In this document: positions 27,162 to 33,107 of the stretch, one piece after another
Numbering within the stretch: position 1 is the first letter of the stretch
How the letters are laid out: each line of letters begins with the position of its first letter
Assembly: GCA_009377745.1 (NCBI GenBank)
Contig: WHTK01000035.1
Coordinates: forward strand, 1 to 33,107
Source of the DNA: Dehalococcoidia bacterium
Lineage (GTDB): Bacteria; Chloroflexota; Dehalococcoidia; DSTF01; WHTK01
Direction of reading: 5' to 3'
Length of the DNA stretch: 33,107 bases
The notes under the pieces: generated by a model
The model's input: only the letters and a program-made list of their open reading frames with translations
Databases searched by the model: none
Told to the model about the DNA's origin: nothing
Program-made: the position numbers and the translations under genes

Positions 27162-28012
27162 CCCTTCGGCGTCACCGTCAGGGCTCCGTCTGCCTCGGTG
27201 ACCTCGAAGGCCTGGACGGGTTGCACCGCGGGGCCGCCAAGGACGCTGCCGTCTGCGAGGGCAAATTCGGAGCCGTGACACTTGCAGATAACCCGGTCTG
27301 CCATCAGTGTGCCTTCGGCGAGGGAACAGCCGAGGTGAGGACAAACGTCAGCCAGCGAGAAAAGACGCCCGTTGACCTTCGCCACGAGCACGGGAAAGCC
27401 GTCGATCTCCACACGCTTCATTTCGCGCTCGGAGAAAGACGCCTCACTGACCGGCATCTGCTCTTGTCCAGGAGGCTCCTCGTCCGCTACGTGGGCAACG
27501 CCCGCTTGGAGGCGATACACCATGTCGCCGCCCAGGTAGGCAGCAATGCCAGCGCCTCCGAGTCCAAGCAGGGAAAAGAAGCGTCCGGGCCCGAAGCTTA
27601 TGAGACGGCAGATGAGCGATAGCCCAAAGCTGGCAATGACGACCCCATTCAGCCCGCCATGGACCAAGCCGATGCGCCGCTGCCTGTCGTTGAGAGCCGT
27701 CCAGTCCGCCCAGCCGGCGGGAGCGGCGGCCAGCGCCCCTGCCAGCCCCACCGCGATCGCCGCCTCCGCCGCGTGGCTACGGCCACCGCGCGGGTGCAGC
27801 GCGTCCATGAATACCGCCGTGGTCCAGGCGCCGATCGGCACGGATACGAGCAGTGGGTGCAGCGGATGGCCGAGCCAGGCGCCGTGGAGGAAATCGAGCA
27901 GCTTGCGTCGTTCCGGCACGCGCGCCAGGACGGAATCGAGCTGTTTGTTGACGGCCCGGGCTATGTCATCGAGAGAGTCTTCCCTTTCGATACGGCGTGC
28001 CAGCTGGCGCAT
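27158..28012 (-). CDS. DUF2231 membrane domain fused to a Rieske iron-sulfur domain
   Basis: The 284-aa protein starts with a soluble segment, then a DUF2231-type domain with about four membrane helices (HGAWLGHPLHPLLVSVPIGA, IAVGLAGALAAAPAGW, LNGVVIASFGLSLICRLISF, LLGLGGAGIAAYLGG). A C-terminal Rieske domain holds Cys224-x-His226 (CPHLGC) and Cys243-x2-His246 (CKCHGS), 16 residues apart. The extra Cys229 and Cys245 are those that form the stabilising disulfide in high-potential Rieske proteins. It is probably a membrane electron-transfer protein. GAGGAGGT precedes the ATG. No quinol oxidase or cytochrome b lies beside it. Confidence 0.92.
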   Translation of the reverse strand: MRQLARRIEREDSLDDIARAVNKQLDSVLARVPERRKLLDFLHGAWLGHPLHPLLVSVPIGAWTTAVFMDALHPRGGRSHAAEAAIAVGLAGALAAAPAGWADWTALNDRQRRIGLVHGGLNGVVIASFGLSLICRLISFGPGRFFSLLGLGGAGIAAYLGGDMVYRLQAGVAHVADEEPPGQEQMPVSEASFSEREMKRVEIDGFPVLVAKVNGRLFSLADVCPHLGCSLAEGTLMADRVICKCHGSEFALADGSVLGGPAVQPVQAFEVTEADGALTVTPKG

Positions 28013-28119
28013 GTCTACCTCCTCGAAGGCATTGATGGCCTTCGAGGGTAAATTAAGCGGCGCGACCTGCTGCCGGGATTAGCTATAGGCTCAGGTACGT
28101 TCTATTTGCGTATCGAGCT

Positions 28120-29214
28120 TTAGAGCACGGCGGCGGAGACGGAGGAGATCGGCGGCAGGTCGGATGTGATGCGACGCCAGGTGTCGCCCTCGTCGGCGCT
28201 GGCGTAAAGCTGGCCGGTGTTGGTGCCGAAGTAAATGCCGGCAGAGTCGAGGTTGTCGGCCGTCATGCCTTCGCGGTAGGAGCCCATGAAGGCGTCCTCC
28301 TGCGGCAGGCCCTTGGTCATCGCCTCCCAGGTTTTGCCGGCGTCCGAGGTGCGGTAGACGCGCAGCTTGCCCTCCGGCGGCCCCCGGAACTCGGCGCCCT
28401 GGAGGGGAAGGACGTAGGCCACGTCGGCGTTATGGGGGTGGGTGGCCATCTGCATACCAAAGTCGGATGGGAGGCCCTCGGTGATCTCGGTCCAGCTGGC
28501 GGCGCCGTCGTCGCTGCGATAGGTGCCCCAGTGGGTCTGGGCGTAGAGGCGGCCGGGCGCGGCGGAGGCGACGAGATGGTGGACGCATTGTCCGACCTCT
28601 GAGTAGACCTCGATGTTCGAGTCATACTTTGCGCCGATGTTCTTGAGGCCCTTGTTCATGGCCTGCCAGGAAGCGCCGCCGTCATCGGTGCGGAAGACGC
28701 CCGCGGCGGAAATGGCAACCCACATGCGGTCGCCGTCTGCCGGGTCGAGGACGATGGAGTGGACGATCAAGCCGCCGGCGCCTGGAAACCAGCCCGTACG
28801 CGTGGGGTGGTTGTTGAGGGCCGTATCTTCGACCCAGGTCTGGCCGCCGTCGCCGGAGCGGAAGAGGCAGCCCGGGTCGACGCCGCAGTAGATCACGCCC
28901 GGCTCAGAGTCGCGGCCGGGCTCGATGCGCCAGAGCCGTTCGACGCTGCGGCCGGCGTCCTCGGCGAACCTGGGAGCGCTGGGGTCCTCGCGCCAGGTCT
29001 TGCCGAAGTCCGGGGAAACCGCGATCCGGTTGCCGAACCAGGCGTCGTTGGCGGTGGCGTAGAGCGCGCCGTCGCGCGGGTCGATTGTGGCGTGGGTGAG
29101 GTCGTTGCCGGTGAGGAAGGGACCGGAGACGTCCCAACGGTCGCGCTGCTTATTACTACGGAGTAGGAAGAGGCCCTTGCGGGTGCCGACGGTGAGGACG
29201 ACGCTGTCTGCCAT
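28120..29214 (-). CDS. BNR/Asp-box beta-propeller protein
   Basis: The 364-aa protein has no signal peptide and opens VVLTVGTRKGLFLLRS. Asp-box repeats of the sialidase type recur through it: SPDFGKTW, SGDGGQTW, TDDGGASW, SDDGAASW, TSDAGKTW and SADEGDTW, spaced about 45-80 residues apart. That predicts a six- or seven-bladed propeller. No catalytic sialidase residues stand out, so it resembles the widespread exo-alpha-sialidase-like or photosystem-assembly (YCF48-like) proteins of unknown role. GGAGGG lies 8 nt before the ATG at 29214. It is preceded by a 160-bp gap with a REP-like hairpin. Confidence 0.88.
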   Translation of the reverse strand: MADSVVLTVGTRKGLFLLRSNKQRDRWDVSGPFLTGNDLTHATIDPRDGALYATANDAWFGNRIAVSPDFGKTWREDPSAPRFAEDAGRSVERLWRIEPGRDSEPGVIYCGVDPGCLFRSGDGGQTWVEDTALNNHPTRTGWFPGAGGLIVHSIVLDPADGDRMWVAISAAGVFRTDDGGASWQAMNKGLKNIGAKYDSNIEVYSEVGQCVHHLVASAAPGRLYAQTHWGTYRSDDGAASWTEITEGLPSDFGMQMATHPHNADVAYVLPLQGAEFRGPPEGKLRVYRTSDAGKTWEAMTKGLPQEDAFMGSYREGMTADNLDSAGIYFGTNTGQLYASADEGDTWRRITSDLPPISSVSAAVL

Positions 29215-29326
29215 GTGAGTACCCTCCGCCGCCTAGTTTACGACGCAGGTGACCAGGGTGGGAGAAAGTAAAGGTCCGACGAGGCAGTCGCTCAATCGAG
29301 GGAGATAATTGGCGCTGCAAGCGTAG

Positions 29327-29358
29327 ATTCTTCGGCTGGCTTGGCAGCCGCTCAGAAT
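29327..29358. repeat. REP-like hairpin element
   Basis: ATTCT and AGAAT bracket the perfect stem CGGCTG-6 nt-CAGCCG, and the flank continues AGAATGACA. The pattern GATTCTTCG...CTCAGAATGACA resembles, from memory, a short extragenic palindrome common in some bacterial genomes. Only one copy was noticed in this window, so repetition is not shown here. Confidence 0.45.
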
Positions 29359-29374
29359 GACACGAATAGACCGT

Positions 29375-29761
29375 TTAGTGGCGGCCGTGGAGCGCCGCCT
29401 CCACCTGGCGGTGGGAGTAGCTGGGACGGGCGAGGTGCAGGGCTTCGTGGCGGACGGTCTCAGCAATGGCCGACCAGTCGCGGCCGTGGATGCGGATGTA
29501 GACGGCGCCTGCGTGGCCGTGGCGGTAATGGCAGATGGTGGCCATGCCGAGCTTGCCGCGGATACCACGGCGCGTCGTTGGTGAGGCGAGACGGGCGATG
29601 TAAGCGGGGCAGTTGAGCCGGCTCATGGCTTCGCGCCAAGAGGCATCGCTGAAGCAAAGGACGTAAGCGAGGCCGGCGCGGCCGAGACGCTGCATCTCGG
29701 CGGCGAGCAGCGCGGCGGCGGTGCGGCGCTTGTCGAAGGCGACGGCGGGGACTGTCGGCAT
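29375..29761 (-). CDS. Small HExxH protein, putative zinc metallopeptidase
   Basis: The 128-aa protein carries a zincin motif at the C-terminal end (ETVRHEALHLA, His105-Glu106-x-x-His109) preceded by a strand-rich region (CHYRHGHAGAVYIRIHGRDW). The short length, the preceding beta-hairpin and the motif's place recall the SprT-like core, but downstream only about 19 residues remain and the third zinc ligand is unclear (a His follows at RPSYSHRQ). Function is uncertain; peptidase activity is not assured. The start is ATG 29761, back to back with the rRNA methyltransferase gene 19 bp away. No ribosome site is seen. Confidence 0.65.
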   Translation of the reverse strand: MPTVPAVAFDKRRTAAALLAAEMQRLGRAGLAYVLCFSDASWREAMSRLNCPAYIARLASPTTRRGIRGKLGMATICHYRHGHAGAVYIRIHGRDWSAIAETVRHEALHLARPSYSHRQVEAALHGRH

Positions 29762-29780
29762 CGGAGGTTAGTATAGGCCT

Positions 29781-30596
29781 ATGGTCATGATCACCAGTAG
29801 AGCCAACGAGCGTGTGAAGCAGATCCGGGCGCTGAAGAACCGCCGCGACCGGGACGAGAGCGGGACGTTCTTCGCGGAGGGGGCGCGGGTGCTGCAGGCG
29901 GCGCTGGAGACAGGCGCCGTCATCGACCTCGTAGTGTTTGCGCCGGACCGGCTCTCGCCGGAAGAGGACGCGGCGCTGCGCGGCCTGATGGAGCGCCACC
30001 TGCCGTTCCTGGAGGTCTCAGCGGACGTTTACGACAGCCTGACCTTCCGGGAGGAGTCGCAGTCGCTGGGCGCCGTGGTGCGCCAGCGTTGGGAGACGCT
30101 GAGCCTGGACACGAAGGGGCATCGCTGCTGGGTAGCTCTGCAGGACATCCAGCATCCAGGCAACCTGGGCGCGATCATCCGTACCAGCGACGCGATCGGC
30201 GGTGATGGCGTGATCCTCTCAGGCAGGGCAACCGACCCGTATCACCCGATCGCGGTGCGCGGCAGCCTGGGGACGGTCTTCAGTCAGCGCATCGTCCGGG
30301 CGGCGCCGGCCGACTTTGCGCGCTGGGTGCGCGACTCAGGCTACGGTGTCGTGGGGACGTCGCCGGCGGGTGAGAAGGACTACCGGAAGGCGGACTACGC
30401 GTCGAGGCCGGTGGTGCTGATCATGGGCAGCGAGCGCGCGGGACTGAGCCGGGAGCAGAAGGCTCTGTGCGACGCGGTCGTGCGGATACCGATGGCGGGA
30501 TACGTGGACTCGCTGAACCTGTCGGTGGCGTCAGCCCTGGTGCTGTACGAGGTACTGCGGCAGGTAGAGCGGTCGGGGTCTTCAGCCAGCGGTTGA
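29781..30596 (+). CDS. TrmH/SpoU-family RNA 2'-O-ribose methyltransferase
   Basis: The 271-aa protein has an N-terminal substrate-binding domain (ITSRANERVKQIRALKNRRD...GTFFAEGARVLQAAL) and the C-terminal knotted SPOUT domain with all three motifs: IQHPGNLGAIIRTSDAIG, VLIMGSERAGLS and IPMAGYVDSLNLSVASALVL. It uses SAM to methylate a ribose in rRNA or tRNA; the layout is like the 23S-rRNA RlmB/TsnR branch. The ATG at 29781 is followed by a second in-frame ATG two codons on. GGAGG lies rather far upstream (13 nt), so a short or leaderless transcript is possible. Confidence 0.93.
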   Translation: MVMITSRANERVKQIRALKNRRDRDESGTFFAEGARVLQAALETGAVIDLVVFAPDRLSPEEDAALRGLMERHLPFLEVSADVYDSLTFREESQSLGAVVRQRWETLSLDTKGHRCWVALQDIQHPGNLGAIIRTSDAIGGDGVILSGRATDPYHPIAVRGSLGTVFSQRIVRAAPADFARWVRDSGYGVVGTSPAGEKDYRKADYASRPVVLIMGSERAGLSREQKALCDAVVRIPMAGYVDSLNLSVASALVLYEVLRQVERSGSSASG

Positions 30597-30932
30597 TTGT
30601 TTGATTGATATTCGCGTTTTTCGGGCGAAAGGGATTTCGGGAATTTAAGGGGGCGTTGAGGCGACGCCTTTGGTTGCGGCCGATGGTGGAGTCGTTGTGG
30701 ATCGAGAGCTGTGAGGTTGCCACAGGGGAATTGTAGAGCGGCAGGGACGGAGCTCGAAAGGGCTTAGTGACACGCGATTGACTTCAAACGGTTGGCGGGG
30801 CGAGGGTGGCCGTGGCCGTCTCGATGAGAGTTCTGACGATGCGGCGCCTAGATTCCCTTCGAATCCGTTCTTGCTGTGCCTTTCTCCAGGCTGCGTCTAA
30901 TTGGCCTGAGGCTGATCCAAGAGTCCGTCCCT
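30597..30932. other. Intergenic stretch with a weak terminator
   Basis: No gene is supported here. GGCGT (30652-30656) and ACGCC (30664-30668) form a short GC stem followed by TTTGG, a weak terminator candidate for the SpoU-type gene. Open frames in the stretch have no start signals or motifs. Confidence 0.35.
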
Positions 30933-31043
30933 TCATATCGACGGCTTCTTCGCCTCGATTAGCGAATGGCCTTGTGTCAAGACCAATCCATCCGAGGTGG
31001 ACAACGTGCGCTCCAATTCAAGCAAGGCTTCCAGGTCATCGCC
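30933..31043 (-). pseudogene. Orphan 3' end of a methyltransferase gene
   Basis: This 111-bp stretch is 94% identical (7 differences) to the 3' end of the methyltransferase gene at 31815. On the minus strand it encodes GDDLEALLELERTLSTSDGL then VLTQGHSLIEAKKPSI and a TGA in register. Four of the seven changes are silent and three are conservative. Upstream the frame continues (GKVCSIPSLF) but the similarity fades and no methyltransferase core remains. It looks like the tail of a diverged paralogue or homologue left after recombination or replacement by the acetyltransferase gene. Confidence 0.75.
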
Positions 31044-31177
31044 GAATAGGCTGGGTATCGAACAGACCTTGCCCATGAATCCGCGAACCTCCGGGCGCGT
31101 ACACCCGCTCACACCTCCGAGAAGCCGTGACGCACGCGAAGAAGCACATCCATCTCACCCCCCGTGAGTCGGAAGTT

Positions 31178-31747
31178 TCAGCGCCGTCTGGCCCATTCGG
31201 AGCGCTCCTGCCGATAGCAGAGGTGCTCCTCCACAATGCCAAAATCGTCGTCGCTTTCTTGCCAGCGCTCGACCAGGACCAAACCTGCTTTTTCAAGAAC
31301 CCGGGCGGAGGCTCGGTTGCTCTCCGCGCAGGTCGCATAAACCGACTCCTTGTTGAGGGACTCGAAGGCGAAGTCGAGCATCGCCTCTACGGCTTCCGTC
31401 ATATAACCGTTGCCCCAGACTGAAGGGACCAGAGCATAGCCGAAACCCATGTCTCCCTTCGTTGGGTCTTCGGGCTCGCCAAAACCAAGCCAGCCGATTG
31501 CCGACTCATTCTCCTTGAGTACAATCGCCAGGTTGAATGAAACCCTGGGCTGGCGCCGATTCGTTTGGCTCAGGAGCGCGCCAAGCCAACGCTGGACTTC
31601 CGGTTTCCCATCTAGTCGAAACCAGGTCTGATAACGCGTCACCAGGGGCTCGCGGGACAAGGCATACACCAAAGGCCAGTCGCTCTCGAGGAGGTCCCGC
31701 AGTATGAGGCGACGAGTCTCAAGCAAGAACAGAGCGTTCCCATTCAT
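31178..31747 (-). CDS. GNAT-family N-acetyltransferase (RimJ/RimL type)
   Basis: The 189-aa protein opens ALFLLETRRLILRDLLESDW, the usual start of RimJ/RimL-like acetyltransferases, and has the acetyl-CoA loop region VPSVWGNGYMTEAVEAMLDF and the closing NRASARVLEKAGLVLVERWQ. It may modify a protein N-terminus, a small amine or an antibiotic. The ATG at 31747 has GAGGTG 9 nt upstream; a GTG four codons earlier is possible. It sits between two copies of a 111-bp direct repeat, next to an IS110-type element, so it may be acquired. Confidence 0.9.
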   Translation of the reverse strand: MNGNALFLLETRRLILRDLLESDWPLVYALSREPLVTRYQTWFRLDGKPEVQRWLGALLSQTNRRQPRVSFNLAIVLKENESAIGWLGFGEPEDPTKGDMGFGYALVPSVWGNGYMTEAVEAMLDFAFESLNKESVYATCAESNRASARVLEKAGLVLVERWQESDDDFGIVEEHLCYRQERSEWARRR

Positions 31748-31814
31748 TCTTGCCTGCACCTCTCTTCAAGATGCTTCGACGCCGCGCCATTAGTGCCGTC
31801 CAGCCCTATGGGCC

Positions 31815-31925
31815 TCATAACGACGGCTTCTTCGCCTCGATTAACGAATGGCCTTGTGTCAAGACCACTCCATCCGGGGTCGACAACGTGCGCTCCAATT
31901 CAAGCAAGGCTTCCAAGTCGTCGCC
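31815..31925. repeat. 111-bp direct repeat, copy 2
   Basis: This is the partner of 30933-31043 in the same orientation, 94% identical. It starts exactly at the stop codon of the methyltransferase gene. The two copies bracket 771 bp that hold the whole GNAT gene, an arrangement that would allow loss or exchange of that gene by homologous recombination. Confidence 0.85.
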
Positions 31926-32594
31926 AAGGGGGTCGAAGTCAGGAATCGTCCATGGTGTAACGCAAAGCATATAGACGAAGTTCCCCATATCCTCGTACGC
32001 GGCAAGCACTGCATACTCGCGAGCATCGGTTATCTCCAAGCCCACCGCTCGAAGGCCCACTAGGTAGGAAAAGTAGTTCTCGCCCTTGCCGGCTGTGGTC
32101 CTCGGGAAAAACGCCTGCAGCTCTCCCCAATGCGCGTTCGAGATTTGCTCCGTTAGAAACATCCCGCCGGGACCAAGGATGCGTCCAATATCAGCAGGCT
32201 CCAGAGCAGCATGACGATTGATGATGAGGTCGAAGGAACCGCTCGCCAAGGGCAATACCTCGTCGTCGCAGTACAGGACTTCAACGCCTAGCGGCTTCAG
32301 CCGACTTGCCGCGATGGGCGCATTGATATGCCAGGCTTCGGTAGCAACACCGCGACCACGGTAATCACGTACGTATCGACTAAGGCGTTCGCCGCCACCG
32401 GTTCCAATATCCAGTACGGACTTCGCCGACGTGAAGAGTTCACGAACCCGTCTGTCGTAGTTCCAAGGCTGTCGGGGCCCGAGAAAGCGAGCGTTTCCGT
32501 ACCTACTGAAGCCCCAGCCCGTGAATCCCGTCGCTGCTTCCACGTAGGGACGCAGTCGTTCTCGGGCGGCGTCGAGCGATTGTGAGGCTGTCAC
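31815..32594 (-). CDS. SAM-dependent class I methyltransferase
   Basis: The 259-aa protein has the Rossmann methyltransferase core: motif I VLDIGTGGGERLSRYV, then VEVLYCDDEVLPLASGSFDL (the motif II-III region with the acidic turn) and ILGPGGMFLTEQISNAHWGE. The C-terminal extension (DDLEALLELERTLSTPDGVV) is shared with an orphan fragment 900 bp downstream. I chose the GTG at 32594 because AAAGGAAAG lies just upstream; a TTG at 32615 is in frame but falls beside the terminator T-run. The substrate is unknown. Transcription starts behind a leader with an intrinsic terminator, so expression is probably conditional. Confidence 0.85.
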   Translation of the reverse strand: MTASQSLDAARERLRPYVEAATGFTGWGFSRYGNARFLGPRQPWNYDRRVRELFTSAKSVLDIGTGGGERLSRYVRDYRGRGVATEAWHINAPIAASRLKPLGVEVLYCDDEVLPLASGSFDLIINRHAALEPADIGRILGPGGMFLTEQISNAHWGELQAFFPRTTAGKGENYFSYLVGLRAVGLEITDAREYAVLAAYEDMGNFVYMLCVTPWTIPDFDPLGDDLEALLELERTLSTPDGVVLTQGHSLIEAKKPSL

Positions 32595-32613
32595 AAACTT
32601 TCCTTTCGTTGCC

Positions 32614-32657
32614 AAAACAAAAACGCCCGCGATCCACTGACTGTGGAATCGCAGGCG
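32614..32657 (-). terminator. Intrinsic terminator in the methyltransferase leader
   Basis: On the minus strand CGCCTGCGATTCCAC pairs with GTGGATCGCGGGCG (one bulge, one G-U) over a 5-nt loop, directly followed by TTTTTGTTTT. It lies only about 20 nt before the GTG of the methyltransferase and about 55-60 nt after a predicted start point. It can be an attenuator for that gene or simply stop transcripts leaving the IS element. An upstream CAGGC could pair with GCCTG in the left arm and act as an antiterminator. Confidence 0.8.
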
Positions 32658-32717
32658 CCTCTCAAGGGCTGTTGGCTCCTGCCTGAGCTATTGTTCTTTC
32701 GCCAGCTAGCCAGAGCG

Positions 32718-32746
32718 AATCTATGCCATCGATTGAAGTCTGTCAA
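32718..32746 (-). promoter_or_regulatory. Putative promoter of the methyltransferase, at the IS110 end
   Basis: On the minus strand a perfect TTGACA (32746-32741) is followed 17 nt later by TAGATT (32723-32718). The -35 lies within about 60 bp of the transposase stop. In IS110-type elements a -35 in the right end pairs with a -10 in the left end only when the ends join. Here a flanking -10-like box may complete it. Confidence 0.6.
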
Positions 32747-32801
32747 CAATTTGCGGTGTGTGAACCTTGATCAGGGCATGCTTCAGATGGCTTGCAGCCG
32801 C

Positions 32802-33107
<306 letters not shown>

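Noticed and set aside
26157..27344. 395-codon minus frame across the ureohydrolase gene
   Set aside because: Shadow frame, rich in Arg, His and Pro, overlapping two confirmed genes.
32640..32710. T-box or glycine riboswitch in the methyltransferase leader
   Set aside because: No T-box consensus (GGTGGNACCGCG-like) and no clear glycine aptamer core; only a generic attenuator layout is supported.

Overview
The window is GC-rich bacterial chromosome, densely packed, with ATG, GTG, TTG and at least one CTG start and frequent 4-8 nt gene overlaps. The gyrase A sequence, the SdrD-like and propeller-type surface proteins and the overall style suggest Chloroflexota (possibly Dehalococcoidia-related). 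That placement is inference only; no rRNA or other phylogenetic marker was compared.

Layout. 1-1500: a frameshifted secreted-protein fragment, then a tyrosine recombinase broken by three frameshifts and lying just 3' of a tRNA-Gly gene, which is the typical scar of an integrative element. 1.5-7 kb: pyruvate phosphate dikinase (ppdK), a secreted SdrD/Cna-B-like protein, and a flavin oxidoreductase of the sulfide:quinone reductase type. 7-10 kb: a TetR regulator and an MMPL/RND exporter. The exporter promoter (TTGACA-17-TATAAA) is overlaid by a perfect 34-bp palindrome, and a similar half-site precedes tetR. 10.1-12.6 kb: a coiled-coil miniprotein, an aldo/keto reductase, two VOC proteins in the same reading frame and a pterin-carbinolamine dehydratase, all on the plus strand. 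12.6-16.4 kb: a minus-strand polysaccharide operon (glycosyltransferase, flippase, glycosyltransferase) with overlapping genes. 16.5-19.3 kb: tRNA-Pro(CGG), a TPR protein with an acidic tail, a gene-poor stretch, then a 43-codon ORF coupled by ATGA to a PAS/winged-helix regulator. 19.3-24.1 kb: gyrA, converging on a membrane-tethered LuxR-type regulator with an extracellular beta-propeller, then a Trm112-like zinc protein and a small membrane protein. 24.1-26.1 kb: a VapBC-type toxin-antitoxin pair and folP-folK, where folK appears to start at CTG. 26.2-30.6 kb: a ureohydrolase, a DUF2231-Rieske membrane protein, a BNR/Asp-box propeller, a small HExxH protein and a SpoU rRNA methyltransferase.

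30.6-33.1 kb is accessory. A GNAT acetyltransferase lies between two 94%-identical 111-bp direct repeats. One repeat is the 3' end of an intact methyltransferase gene and the other is the orphan tail of a lost relative. The methyltransferase is preceded by a leader with an intrinsic terminator and a sigma70-like promoter, whose -35 appears to lie in or next to the right end of an IS110-family element. That element's frameshifted transposase runs off the window edge.

The points most worth following are this IS110-end/attenuator/methyltransferase arrangement, the membrane-tethered LuxR-propeller regulator beside gyrA, the PAS-winged-helix regulator with its coupled micro-ORF, the TetR/MMPL operator pair, and GyrA with isoleucine at the position that governs quinolone binding. 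Frameshifts are confined to the two mobile-element flanks and the left-edge secreted protein; all housekeeping genes read cleanly. That favours true decay over poor sequence.
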